In this document: positions 1 to 8,458 of the stretch, in pieces
How positions within the stretch are numbered: position 1 is the first letter of the stretch
Layout of the letters: each line of letters begins with the position of its first letter
DNA from: an uncultured Eubacteriales bacterium
GTDB taxonomy: Bacteria; Bacillota; Clostridia; Peptostreptococcales; Anaerovoracaceae
Length of the DNA stretch: 64,000 bases
Direction of reading: 5' to 3'
NCBI GenBank assembly: GCA_902795265.1
Contig: CADBKM010000004.1
Location: 1-64,000 of the forward strand
The notes under the pieces: generated by a model
Databases searched by the model: none
What the model was told of the DNA's origin: nothing
What the model saw: the letters and a program-made list of their open reading frames with translations, nothing else
Translations under genes and position numbers: made by a program

Positions 1-1
1 A

Positions 2-274
2 AGAAAGAACACATTCAGAGCCGCCAACCCGGCAGTTATGAGAAGCCTGAGATCGGCATATGTTGGCCGCAAGAACAAGAAGAGAGAGTACAGAAGACTT
101 TGGATCGCTAGAATCAACGCAGCTTCCAGAGCTAACGGACTCAGCTACAGCAAGCTGATGAACGGTCTCAAGAAGGCAGGCATCGAGATCAACCGCAAGA
201 TGCTCTCCGAGATGGCTATCTTCGACGCAGCAGGATTTGCAGAACTCTGCGAAACAGCTAAGAAGTTCAACTAA
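2..274 (+). CDS. rplT: 50S ribosomal protein L20, 5' truncated by window edge
   Basis: This is the C-terminal 90 residues of ribosomal protein L20, an rRNA-binding protein needed early in 50S assembly. The frame is open from base 2 with no start in view; the family is about 117 residues, so some 27 residues lie outside the window. The very basic stretch [19 protein letters not shown] followed by [12 protein letters not shown] and [14 protein letters not shown] is the L20 signature. An internal ATG at 38 is not the start, because family sequence ([10 protein letters not shown]) continues upstream of it. In Firmicutes the gene normally closes an infC-rpmI-rplT operon, which would lie to the left. 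Confidence 0.95.
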   Translation, partial: RKNTFRAANPAVMRSLRSAYVGRKNKKREYRRLWIARINAASRANGLSYSKLMNGLKKAGIEINRKMLSEMAIFDAAGFAELCETAKKFN

Positions 275-279
275 TCACA

Positions 280-468
280 ATGGACTATTTTGTCAGCCAT
301 TTAGGCGTAATCGTTATAGCGGCATTGTTCGTGGCAGTCTGCGCCGTAGCGTGGTGGTTCCTTACTGAAAGGAACGCCATGCTTATAAGGCAGAGGGCTG
401 AGGCACGCAGAAAAGCTGCTTCCGCTTCGGCAGAAAGAAAAGATGCCGAAACGGATAAAAACGAGTAA
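280..468 (+). CDS. Small single-pass membrane protein, unknown function
   Basis: The 62-residue product has one hydrophobic segment (about residues 5-27) and then a highly charged Arg/Ala/Glu/Lys tail. I do not recognise a family. It starts 5 nt after the rplT stop with no clear Shine-Dalgarno, so it would depend on coupling to rplT translation. A strong terminator follows the stop directly, placing it as the last gene of the rplT transcript. An opposite-strand frame over the same bases has no such context. It is probably real but weakly supported; a non-coding trailer of rplT is the alternative. Confidence 0.55.
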   Translation: MDYFVSHLGVIVIAALFVAVCAVAWWFLTERNAMLIRQRAEARRKAASASAERKDAETDKNE

Positions 469-499
469 ATGAAAACTCCGGCCGGATTGCCGGAGTTTT
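467..499 (+). repeat. 33-bp direct repeat, left copy (terminator-containing)
   Basis: These 33 bases are identical, in the same orientation, to 20926-20958. They include the whole terminator stem-loop plus the preceding AAATG. The two copies enclose the accessory gene block. The other terminators in this window have unrelated stems and loops, so the identity is not a generic property of terminators here. Confidence 0.9.
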
Positions 500-501
500 T
501 T
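472..501 (+). terminator. Rho-independent terminator after rplT operon
   Basis: An 11-bp perfect stem (472-482 with 489-499), a 6-nt loop and a run of six T. It ends the rplT-small gene transcript. The A-run on the 5' side would let it work in both directions. It recurs exactly at 20931-20958. Confidence 0.9.
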
Positions 502-549
502 ATATCGAAACAATCAATATATATACTATCATTTATAAGAACTCTCACT

Positions 550-578
550 TTGGACCAGGTCTAATAAAATGCTATCCT
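550..578 (+). promoter_or_regulatory. Possible sigma-A promoter for the ArsS operon
   Basis: TTGGAC (550-555), a 17-nt spacer and TATCCT (573-578) lie 39 nt upstream of the peroxidase-like gene, just after the rplT terminator. The match is moderate and only position supports it. Confidence 0.35.
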
Positions 579-617
579 CTAATCAGATGTTAATTTCAAT
601 AAACTGGGAGGTAACAT

Positions 618-950
618 ATGAATACTTATTATAATCCTGATGATCTGGCAAAGTTTTCTACAATGGGAGAGGAAGCATCTGCACTTTGGGATGCATTTAT
701 GGCATATTATGGACCTGTTATGGCCGACGGAGCACTCACTGCTAGAGAAAAAGCACTTATTGCCCTTGCGATCTCTCATTCTGAAATGTGCCCTTATTGC
801 ATAGATTCTTATACTCAGACACTGCTCTCAATGGGTGTTGACGAGGAAGAAATGACTGAGGCTATCCATGTTGCGGCTGCCATGAAGGCTGGAATCACAC
901 TCGTACATGGCGTGCAGATGAAGAACGTGGTCGATAAGCTTGAGCAATAG
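618..950 (+). CDS. AhpD/carboxymuconolactone decarboxylase-like peroxidase, ArsS-associated
   Basis: A 110-residue alpha-helical protein of the AhpD/CMD fold. The motif MCPYCIDSYT supplies the CxxC redox pair, and the following helix carries the family's EAIHVAAAMKAG pattern with a conserved His. Members next to ArsS-type radical SAM enzymes are known as arsenosugar-biosynthesis-associated peroxidase-like proteins, and some relatives have selenocysteine in the CxxC. Here both positions are Cys and the stop is TAG, so this is not a selenoprotein. GGGAGG at 606-611 sets the ATG start. It is the first gene of an apparent three-gene operon, 17 nt before the radical SAM gene. The substrate is unknown; a thiol peroxidase or reductant role is inferred. 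Confidence 0.85.
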   Translation: MNTYYNPDDLAKFSTMGEEASALWDAFMAYYGPVMADGALTAREKALIALAISHSEMCPYCIDSYTQTLLSMGVDEEEMTEAIHVAAAMKAGITLVHGVQMKNVVDKLEQ

Positions 951-967
951 GAGCAGGTAAAACAGAG

Positions 968-1948
968 ATGGATATGAGGGAAAAGTTTAGCGAACTGAAT
1001 AATATTCCCGACTTTGAGTCTAAGATAAAGGATCCGGCCATAGCAATGACTGCCGGTATGAACGTTCTGCAGATAAATGTAGGACGCCTTTGTAACCTGG
1101 CATGCAAGCATTGTCATGTTGAGGCCGGCCCTAACAGGACCGAAATCATGAGCAGAGAAGTCATGGAAGCATGTCTTAAGCTGTGCTCAAACTGGGGATT
1201 TGAGACTGTGGATATTACAGGCGGAGCTCCTGAGATGAACCCGAATTTCAGGTGGTTTGTAGAAGAGTGCTGTAAGTTGTGCAGTCATGTCATAGTAAGA
1301 TCGAACATGGTAATAATGCTCGAGGACGGCTACAAAGACATTCCTGAGTTCTATGCTAAAAACAAGGTGGAACTATTTGTTTCACTTCCGCACTATAAGG
1401 CGAAGAAAACGAACAGACAGCGCGGAGACATGGTGTTTGAGCGTTCGATAGAAGTTCTGAAGAAACTGAACTCGATCGGATATGGAAAGGACCCTGATCT
1501 GGTTCTCAATATGGTGTATAATCCAAGCGGAGCTTTCTTCCCGCCCGATCAGACCACGATGGAGAACGAGTATAAGGAGATCCTCGGACGCGAGTACGGG
1601 ATCGTATTCAACAATCTTTTCTGTATCACCAACAACCCGATGGGCCGTTTCGGAGCATTCCTGGTGAGCTCGGGCAATCTTGAAGGATACATGAAAAAGC
1701 TCTATGATGCGTTCAATCCGGCAACGCTTGAGAACATGATGTGCAGATATCAGGTATCTGTGGCCTGGGATGGAACTCTGTATGACTGCGATTTCAATCA
1801 GGCTGCCGATATGAAGATATCGAATGGTGAAACAGTCTTTGATATAGCAGACAAGCCGTACGAGCCAAGAAAGATCTGCTTCGATAAACATTGCTATGCC
1901 TGCACTGCAGGTGCCGGCTCAAGCTGCGGCGGAACTACTGAAGCATAG
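968..1948 (+). CDS. arsS: Radical SAM protein, ArsS / selenodomain family
   Basis: This 326-residue radical SAM enzyme has the CxxxCxxC cluster motif at Cys42, Cys46 and Cys49 (RLCNLACKHCHVEAGP), the TGGAPEMNP motif that contacts SAM, and a Cys-rich C-terminal domain ending CYACTAGAGSSCGG, which typifies the family first named rSAM/selenodomain and now annotated as ArsS. Characterised ArsS attaches a 5'-deoxyadenosyl group from SAM to dimethylarsenite, the first step to arsenosugars. Whether this homologue acts on arsenic, selenium or something else cannot be read from the sequence, and no arsM methyltransferase is in the window. It lies between the peroxidase-like gene and the C-GCAxxG-C-C protein. 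All residues are encoded without UGA. Confidence 0.88.
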   Translation: MDMREKFSELNNIPDFESKIKDPAIAMTAGMNVLQINVGRLCNLACKHCHVEAGPNRTEIMSREVMEACLKLCSNWGFETVDITGGAPEMNPNFRWFVEECCKLCSHVIVRSNMVIMLEDGYKDIPEFYAKNKVELFVSLPHYKAKKTNRQRGDMVFERSIEVLKKLNSIGYGKDPDLVLNMVYNPSGAFFPPDQTTMENEYKEILGREYGIVFNNLFCITNNPMGRFGAFLVSSGNLEGYMKKLYDAFNPATLENMMCRYQVSVAWDGTLYDCDFNQAADMKISNGETVFDIADKPYEPRKICFDKHCYACTAGAGSSCGGTTEA

Positions 1949-1972
1949 TTATCACTGAAAGGAAAAACAGCC

Positions 1973-2425
1973 ATGGATAAAGAACAGGTAGCAGGCCTCT
2001 TTATGAGGGGTCAGGACTGCGGGCAGGTTGTCATAAGCCATTATGCTGACAAACTCGGAATATCGTTTGATGAAGCAAACAGGATCGCATCTGCATTCGG
2101 AGGTGGTTCGGGTATCGGAGAGACCTGCGGAGCGGTTATAGGAGCCATGCTGGTGATCGGTATGAAATATGGACACAGTGGGCCTGATGAGATGGAGAAC
2201 CGTGAAGTGCTCATGTCAGTGCGTGCAGCATTCATGGAGAAATGGAAAGAACGCCATGGTTCATGCATGTGCAGGGACCTGCTTGGAGATGATATATCTG
2301 ATCCGGAAGGACTTGCCAGAATACTCGAGGCTGGTACGATGCTTGATCTTTGCCCGGAACTGGTACTCGATTCTATCAGTATTCTGGATGATATCCTGGA
2401 AAGCTGTTCGGAGAAAGCAGAATAA
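1973..2425 (+). CDS. C-GCAxxG-C-C family redox protein
   Basis: The 150-residue product matches the C-GCAxxG-C-C family: an N-terminal QDCGQVV Cys, a central FGGGSGIGETCGAVIGA glycine/cysteine core, a GSCMCRDLLG segment and a late LCPELV Cys. Relatives are thought to bind a metal or Fe-S centre, or to act as thiol redox partners, and often sit near oxidoreductases and radical SAM enzymes. It begins 24 nt after arsS with the purine-rich AAAGGAAAAA upstream, so it is probably in the same operon. It could keep the radical SAM enzyme or its product reduced; that is inference from context only. Confidence 0.82.
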   Translation: MDKEQVAGLFMRGQDCGQVVISHYADKLGISFDEANRIASAFGGGSGIGETCGAVIGAMLVIGMKYGHSGPDEMENREVLMSVRAAFMEKWKERHGSCMCRDLLGDDISDPEGLARILEAGTMLDLCPELVLDSISILDDILESCSEKAE

Positions 2426-2461
2426 TAAATATAATCGTATTATAGATAATTAATATTCATT

Positions 2462-2503
2462 AAGGAGCTTGCATAAAATGTAACGATTTTTAGCAGGCTT
2501 CTT
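2462..2503 (+). terminator. Possible weak terminator after the ArsS operon
   Basis: An 11-bp stem with two G-U pairs (2462-2472 with 2493-2503) closes a 20-nt A/T-rich loop and is followed by a short T-rich stretch. The loop is long and the T-run poor, so function is uncertain. Confidence 0.35.
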
Positions 2504-2552
2504 TAATTGCTAAAATAAGTCGATAGTTATTGTATTTGTAGGAGGATTGATT

Positions 2553-5500
2553 ATGACAAAACGTTCTTCACTGATGAGCAAGGTCATAGTATTCATGCTT
2601 GCATTTGCTGTTATATTCACATATTCAGTAATGCCAATGAATCAGGCCTATGCTGCATCGAAAAAGCCTGCTCAGGTTAAGAGCCTGAAGGCTAAGGCTG
2701 TTTCATCTTCATCCATAAAACTTACATGGAAGAAGACGAAAAATGCCAAGAAGTATCAGGTCTATATGTCCACAGCAAAGAAGGGTAAGTATAAGAAAGT
2801 TGCTACTCTCAAAAAGAGCAAAAAAACTTACACTGTCAGCGGACTGAAGGCCAGCACAAGATACTACTTTAAAGTAAGAGCCTTAAATGGCAAAAAGAAA
2901 GGTAAGTACAGCAAGGTAAGTAATGCGGTCACCCTGGCTGCACCGGCACCAACACCAGCACCGGAACCTGTAGATACCCCTGCAACAATCGGCGATGCAA
3001 AGACTGTAACTCATACAGTCAGTGTCGATATGTCCAAGTATGAGGTCCAGGAAGGCAAGTCAGTCAAGGTGTGGATACCTGTACCTCAGACAGATGAGAT
3101 CAATGGATATCAGGTAGTTTCTGAGCCGACTTTCACAGCTGAAAATGCTACCGATGCCAGGATCACAACTGACAAGCAGTATGGAAACAAAATGTTCTAT
3201 GTTGAATGGAATGATAAGGTAGCTCCTGGCGACAGAAAAGCAACAGTTACTTATACTGCTACCAGATTTGATGTAAAGCGAACAGATCTTAAGGATGACC
3301 CTAAGGCGCCGCTTTCCAGCGAGGCAAAGGCTTATGTCAACAAGGAATCAACGTACGTTAATATCTCTGATCCGATCGTTAAAAAGTACGCTGCAGAAGC
3401 TGTAAGCAAAGTCTCGAACAAGAACAGCACTCTCGAAAAAACCAGAGCCATCTATGAGTGGGTAATTGCAAATCTTGCAAGACTCGATAATGGTGAATGG
3501 GTACCTGACGATTCAGATCCGACCGGCAAGCATACTTACGGCGTTGAAGGATGCGGCTATGGCGATACAAAGAAGATCCTCAGCGAGTTTGACAAGTACG
3601 GTATCGCCGGCGGCCACTGCACCGACCTTAACTCCACATTCGTAGCTCTTTGCCGTGCAAACGGTATCGCAGCCAGAGAGATGTTCGGAATCCGTCTTGG
3701 TAATGAGGGCGAAGATATTACAGGCTACCAGCATTGCTGGGCTGAGTTCTATCTTCCAGGAACAGGCTGGGTTTTCGCAGACCCTGCTGATGTACTGAAA
3801 GCTATCAAGCCAGCAAAGGCTGAAGACAATCAGATCGATATTAATGCCTGGAAAGAAGCAAAAGCATCAGAAAAATGTGCAGAAAGAACAGAGTTCTTCT
3901 GGGGTCATGTTGACAACAACAGAGTCGTTCTCAGCAGAGGCCGTGATGTAACATTCGAGCCTGCACAGGCATGGGGACCATGTAACACATTCGGATATCC
4001 TGCTGCCGAGGTCAACGGCGAGAGAATGCCTGCAGACTTTACAGATGGTAAAAACTTCCATTATGAGATAGCTCATTCTATCCTGAAGCCTTCCATGATG
4101 ACTGCAGATGAGCTGTTTGCAGGACTCGGAACAGGCGAGTATAAGATCCTTGATACCCGTGCAGCTGCTGATTATAAGACAGCACATATCCCAGGAGCAG
4201 TTTCAGCTGACGTAAGCGGAGCAGCATCAGGTAAGGATTTTGCAAGTGCGGAAAAGAACGTACTCAACGCTATCAAGGGTGATGCTGAAGGCACAAAGTA
4301 TGCGATCATCTGCTACACAGGAAATAAGTACGCTAATATTACTGCAAGCATCCTGCTCACAAACGGCGTAAAGCCTGAAAACGCCCTCATTCTTGCACAG
4401 GATGACAAGACTCAGGGTAAAACCGGCGGAATGGTGGCATGGCAGAAGTACGCAGATGAGGGATTCATAGTATCTGAAGTTACTTCAAATGCCGGAGTAG
4501 TCAATAATGGAATCACTGCCGATGATCTTGAAAAGGCACTGAATAAAAATCCTGGTGTATTCACAGTGGTTGATGTCCGCGCTAAGACTGATTATGATAC
4601 CGGACACATCAAGGACGCCGAACTTGCTACATGCCCTGGCTCAGGAGCTACTGATGCGGCAAGAACTGCTGTAAAGAAGGTAGTAGATGAATATGGCAAA
4701 GATGCACTTTATGTAAACTGCTGCTATACCGGACAGAAATGTGCAGATACTGCTGATTCCATCCTGAAGGAGCTGGGTGTTCCGGAAAGCAATATCATCA
4801 GACTCATCGGCGGAATGAACAACGGCTGGAAAGATAAACCTATGGTCGATTCAATTCCTGCAGTTTCTGAGAATACAGTTTACGTTACACCTGAATGGGT
4901 AAACAGTGCTATTCATGGCAGACAGGCAGGCTATGAAAATGTTGTAGTTTGCGAAGTTAACTATGACACTAAGGGCAATACGACATACGCACAGGGACAT
5001 ATTCCTGGAGCGATCAAGGCCGGAGTAGTTGAGGTCGAAGATGCTACCGGAGATGCAAAGGGAGCTTACAACCTTCTCGCTGCAGAGACTGTCAAGGAGA
5101 ATCTGCTCAAGAACGGAATAACGAGCGATACAAAGGTTATCCTTTATGACGCCGGTGGAGATCCATGCGAAGTAGGCCGTCAGGCTTATGGATATCTGTG
5201 GTGCGGAGTTAAGGATGTAAAGATCCTTAACGGACATCGTAAAGCATGGGAAGATGCAGGCTTCCCGTTAGAGACAAAAGAAAACGCTCCGGTTGCCGCT
5301 TCTGACTTTGGCGTTTCTGTACCGGCACATCCTGAATACTGGACGTCAATTACTGACGCTAGGGCTAAAATGGATAAAGAAAACGAAGCTTATGATCAAA
5401 ATTTCAAACTTGTCAGCATTCGTTCTGAAGGAGAGTGGCTTGGAACAACAAGCGGATACGATTACATACATAAGGCTGGTGAGCCGGATGGTGCAGTTTG

Positions 5501-5831
5501 GGGCAAAGGTGCAAAGACAGCGTTTGATGTTGCTGATTTCGTAAATAAAGACGGAACTGTAAAAGATCTTGATGGATTCAAGGAAGTCTGGAAAGACTGC
5601 AATTTCAAGGTTGATGATTCAGAGCATCTGTCATTCTACTGCGGAACAGGCTGGAGAGCTACTGTCCCATTCCTGGTTCTCTATGAAAACGGATATAAGA
5701 ATATCTCCGTTTACGATGGAGGCTGGTATGAATGGATAATGCATGAAGATTATCCTGTTCAGTTAGGTGACCCTGCAAGCGGTAACTGCCAGCATGTATT
5801 TGTTAAGGATCTGCCTGAAAAAGATTACTGA
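2553..5831 (+). CDS. Secreted FN3-transglutaminase-multi-rhodanese protein
   Basis: A 1092-residue exported protein. Numbered from the ATG at 2553 (GGAGG at 2541-2545), it has a signal peptide ending near QAYAA, a fibronectin type III domain (about 40-125), a Pro-rich linker, and a transglutaminase-like protease fold with a complete triad: Cys356 in GGHCTD, His394 in QHCWAEF and Asp410 in FADPAD. About 680 residues of tandem rhodanese-like domains follow. Three have the active-loop Cys (Cys587 in CYTGNK, Cys724 in CYTGQK, Cys1030 in CGTGWRAT); the third-in-order domain has Asp (YDAGGD) instead. Surface attachment is not obvious: no LPXTG or C-terminal membrane segment. It probably handles sulfane sulfur or a related chalcogen outside the membrane. 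A possible TTG start at 2547 overlaps the Shine-Dalgarno and is rejected. Confidence 0.88.
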   Translation: MTKRSSLMSKVIVFMLAFAVIFTYSVMPMNQAYAASKKPAQVKSLKAKAVSSSSIKLTWKKTKNAKKYQVYMSTAKKGKYKKVATLKKSKKTYTVSGLKASTRYYFKVRALNGKKKGKYSKVSNAVTLAAPAPTPAPEPVDTPATIGDAKTVTHTVSVDMSKYEVQEGKSVKVWIPVPQTDEINGYQVVSEPTFTAENATDARITTDKQYGNKMFYVEWNDKVAPGDRKATVTYTATRFDVKRTDLKDDPKAPLSSEAKAYVNKESTYVNISDPIVKKYAAEAVSKVSNKNSTLEKTRAIYEWVIANLARLDNGEWVPDDSDPTGKHTYGVEGCGYGDTKKILSEFDKYGIAGGHCTDLNSTFVALCRANGIAAREMFGIRLGNEGEDITGYQHCWAEFYLPGTGWVFADPADVLKAIKPAKAEDNQIDINAWKEAKASEKCAERTEFFWGHVDNNRVVLSRGRDVTFEPAQAWGPCNTFGYPAAEVNGERMPADFTDGKNFHYEIAHSILKPSMMTADELFAGLGTGEYKILDTRAAADYKTAHIPGAVSADVSGAASGKDFASAEKNVLNAIKGDAEGTKYAIICYTGNKYANITASILLTNGVKPENALILAQDDKTQGKTGGMVAWQKYADEGFIVSEVTSNAGVVNNGITADDLEKALNKNPGVFTVVDVRAKTDYDTGHIKDAELATCPGSGATDAARTAVKKVVDEYGKDALYVNCCYTGQKCADTADSILKELGVPESNIIRLIGGMNNGWKDKPMVDSIPAVSENTVYVTPEWVNSAIHGRQAGYENVVVCEVNYDTKGNTTYAQGHIPGAIKAGVVEVEDATGDAKGAYNLLAAETVKENLLKNGITSDTKVILYDAGGDPCEVGRQAYGYLWCGVKDVKILNGHRKAWEDAGFPLETKENAPVAASDFGVSVPAHPEYWTSITDARAKMDKENEAYDQNFKLVSIRSEGEWLGTTSGYDYIHKAGEPDGAVWGKGAKTAFDVADFVNKDGTVKDLDGFKEVWKDCNFKVDDSEHLSFYCGTGWRATVPFLVLYENGYKNISVYDGGWYEWIMHEDYPVQLGDPASGNCQHVFVKDLPEKDY

Positions 5832-5882
5832 TCTTAGCAATCTCAAATACCACTTGTAATAACAAATACTTATTACTTTTCA

Positions 5883-5910
5883 AAAGGGTCAGCATTGCTG
5901 ACCCTTTCGC
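5883..5910 (+). terminator. Rho-independent terminator after the rhodanese gene
   Basis: An 11-bp perfect stem (883-893 with 897-907 of the 5 kb block) with a 3-nt loop and a short T-rich tail, 52 nt past the stop. The rest of this 248-nt gap to the next gene holds only a TTGACT hexamer at about 5944 without a well-spaced -10. Confidence 0.8.
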
Positions 5911-6079
5911 TTTACAGCTATATAGAAGTTATCGATGCTAATATTGACTGGACTTACTGTAAAATGAGGATGATAATTAATACATGCATGTATAGCTGTT
6001 TGCAGAAGTATCAATTAAGCATGGTTGAAGGGAACCATGCCTGAACTCAAACAAATAAATTATTTCAGGTATACTTCAA

Positions 6080-7042
6080 ATGGAAAACCTCGATAAATGC
6101 ATCCACTGCCATAAGTGCAGGGACAACTGCGATTTTCTATCAAAATACGGGATCGACATCTGTGATACCAGCAGGCTCAGGAAACTGGCATATCACTGCT
6201 TTTTGTGCGGCAAGTGCACACAGGTATGTCCGGTAGGAATAGATGGCAGAGAGATAATAATGGGGATGAGGCGGGAGCGCGCTTCATCGGATGAACATGC
6301 ACAGATTGAAGAAACATATAAAGGACTGATTGGTGAAAAGCGCAATTACAGATTCCGGAACTGGAAATCTGTTACATCGGGAAGCATCTTCTTTCCGGGG
6401 TGCAATTTCCCATCCATGTATCCGAAAACAAATAGTGTGCTGTCAAAGCTCTTTGCTGAACATGGCATCGGCACGGTATATGAGTGCTGCGGCAAGCCTA
6501 TAGCAGAACTGGGACTGGCAGACGATGAAGAGATGATCATAAACGGTATCCGCGAAAGGCTGAAGGCTGCATCCGTAACAGAGATAGTGACCGCGTGCCC
6601 TAACTGCAGGGATTTTTTCGGCGACAGACTTGGCGTAAAAGTAATAAGCGTATATGAAAAGCTCACAGAACTCGGCGCCGGTAAAAAGATAAGCGGAGAT
6701 GTTGAGCTGTATATGCCTTGCCCGGACAGAGAAAAGAAACTCTGGGTAAAAGAAATGAGCCCGTTCATTGAAGGCGAGATCATTATCAATGATTCTGCTC
6801 AGTGCTGCGGACTCGGCGGAAGCGCCATGGTGCACGAGAAGGATATAGCTGATGGATTCGTCACGAAACTCAGCAATAGTGCAGAGAATCGCATTTTTAC
6901 ATACTGTGCTTCATGCGCAGGAAGGTTCAGAAGAAAGGGACTCAAAGAAGCCGATCACATACTCCCATTCATTATGGGGACCGATGAGCAGCCGGATACC
7001 CTGAAATCTTATCTGAACCGGGTCATGACGAAGATAAAATAA
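6080..7042 (+). CDS. (Fe-S)-binding protein with CCG domains, GlpC/HdrD/LutA-like
   Basis: A 320-residue soluble protein. The N-terminus carries two [4Fe-4S] motifs: Cys7-x2-Cys10-x2-Cys13-x3-Cys17 (CIHCHKCRDNC), then CFLCGKCTQVCPVG. The rest has two cysteine-rich CCG domains, marked by ECCGKPIAELG and QCCGLGGSAM, as in heterodisulfide reductase HdrB/D, GlpC and LutA. Such proteins pass electrons between a flavoprotein or quinone and a disulfide or organic substrate. No flavin or FAD partner lies next to it. It is the first gene of the block after the rhodanese gene, with a weak ribosome site. A link to the radical SAM redox chemistry is an inference. Confidence 0.85.
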   Translation: MENLDKCIHCHKCRDNCDFLSKYGIDICDTSRLRKLAYHCFLCGKCTQVCPVGIDGREIIMGMRRERASSDEHAQIEETYKGLIGEKRNYRFRNWKSVTSGSIFFPGCNFPSMYPKTNSVLSKLFAEHGIGTVYECCGKPIAELGLADDEEMIINGIRERLKAASVTEIVTACPNCRDFFGDRLGVKVISVYEKLTELGAGKKISGDVELYMPCPDREKKLWVKEMSPFIEGEIIINDSAQCCGLGGSAMVHEKDIADGFVTKLSNSAENRIFTYCASCAGRFRRKGLKEADHILPFIMGTDEQPDTLKSYLNRVMTKIK

Positions 7043-7060
7043 TATGATTGGATGATTTAG

Positions 7061-8365
7061 ATGAGCAGAGCCGGTAAGCACTCTATTAAAATGGAATCAG
7101 TAGACAGGAAGGGCATCATAGCCGTTATTCCTGCCATGCTCTTTTGTGCTGTCCCGTTGATGATCCTCGTGCTCGACATACTCATGCCGTCAATGAGTGA
7201 TCTGCAGTATCGGATATATCCCGTAGCCATACGAATCGTATCCCTGATCAGCATCATATGCATGGCAGCATGTCTGAGCATGGATATTGACCGCGGCAGT
7301 ATCCATATTGACTTTAAGGATATATGCTTCACTCTGTTCACGGTGTGCATAATTATTTCCACTTTTGTCAACGGGTTCAGCCATGATGCTGTTTTCAGCG
7401 TTCCATACAGGTATGTAGGAGTATTCGACCTTTTCATTTATATCTATATCTATATGTATTGCTCAGGAAGTATTGGCTCTGAAAGGCTGAAAAAAACATT
7501 CTTTTTATGTCTTATGCTGGTTTCAGATCTGATCGCCGCTGCATTCTTCTACGATCATTTCATAGGTAAGATCCCTGCTTTCAATGATAAGCTTGAGCCT
7601 TCAGCGATCTTTTTTCACGGCAATCATTACGGCTATTTTCTGGTAATTGTGATCGCTGTTGCTGCAGGATGTTATTGTTTCAGCAGGGGAGTAATGACTG
7701 CTGCAGGCGGTCTGTCACTTCTTGCCGGTCTTGCAGCTCTTGCAATGAACCGGAGCATGGGATGCATTCTTGCAGCAGGAGCAACGCTTGTGGTTATATG
7801 TATCACATCTGTCATTCATGGCGGATCACATAGAAAAAAAGCTATGGTAATGGCCGCGTGTATTGCTGCAGTATCAGCATGCATGCTGATACTAAGCAGT
7901 CAGCTGAGGGCAGATATCGCACAGACCATCGGGGAGTTCACACAGATAATTTCCGGAGACAACAACATTCATGCCGGAAACGGAAGATGGGGCATTTGGC
8001 AATATGTGGCAGGCTATATCGCAGACCATCCATGGTGGGGATATGGCTGCGAAGGAATCGCAGAGCTGATGAAAGATTATACTCTGACTACAAATCCTCA
8101 CAATGAACCATTGACATATGCCGCGTTTTTCGGGATACCTGCAGCTACCTTTTACTGCGCAGGCGTACTTACTTCATTTATAAAGGGAATCAGAACAAAG
8201 GGAGGCTGCAGCACATGCCTTATAGCATCTTTTAGTGTAATGGCTTATTTTCTGTCATCATTGTTCGGCGTTGCCATGTTCTATACAGCCCCTTATCTGT
8301 TCGTACTTATAGGTATGGCATCTGAAGGACGAACCGGCATTCACCAGGCAGCCCCAGATGTATAG
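7061..8365 (+). CDS. O-antigen polymerase/ligase-like membrane protein (Wzy/WaaL type)
   Basis: A 434-residue polytopic membrane protein with about ten to twelve hydrophobic segments and a large extracytoplasmic loop around residues 290-350 containing GNGRWGIWQYVAGYIADHPW and NPHNEPL. That is the usual O-antigen ligase/polymerase pattern, including the NPHN motif of the Wzy_C/WaaL superfamily. It would polymerise or transfer undecaprenol-linked repeat units outside the membrane. It opens the polysaccharide cluster, 18 nt after the Fe-S protein gene. In a Gram-positive host a Wzy-type polymerase is likelier than a lipid A ligase. Confidence 0.82.
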   Translation: MSRAGKHSIKMESVDRKGIIAVIPAMLFCAVPLMILVLDILMPSMSDLQYRIYPVAIRIVSLISIICMAACLSMDIDRGSIHIDFKDICFTLFTVCIIISTFVNGFSHDAVFSVPYRYVGVFDLFIYIYIYMYCSGSIGSERLKKTFFLCLMLVSDLIAAAFFYDHFIGKIPAFNDKLEPSAIFFHGNHYGYFLVIVIAVAAGCYCFSRGVMTAAGGLSLLAGLAALAMNRSMGCILAAGATLVVICITSVIHGGSHRKKAMVMAACIAAVSACMLILSSQLRADIAQTIGEFTQIISGDNNIHAGNGRWGIWQYVAGYIADHPWWGYGCEGIAELMKDYTLTTNPHNEPLTYAAFFGIPAATFYCAGVLTSFIKGIRTKGGCSTCLIASFSVMAYFLSSLFGVAMFYTAPYLFVLIGMASEGRTGIHQAAPDV

Positions 8366-8458
8366 TTTATTTTGATAATCCTCAGATAATAGGCAGTCTT
8401 ATTGCGAACCACTGTTATAGAATGTAAAATTCTGATAATGAGGAAAATGGAGGAAATC

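Noticed and set aside
618..2425. Possible selenoproteins in the ArsS operon
   Set aside because: The CxxC and Cys-rich motifs are encoded with TGC/TGT, and the three genes end in TAG, TAG and TAA, so no UGA is read through.
5941..5975. Promoter before the Fe-S protein gene
   Set aside because: TTGACT is present, as in the rny promoter, but no -10 hexamer lies at an acceptable distance.
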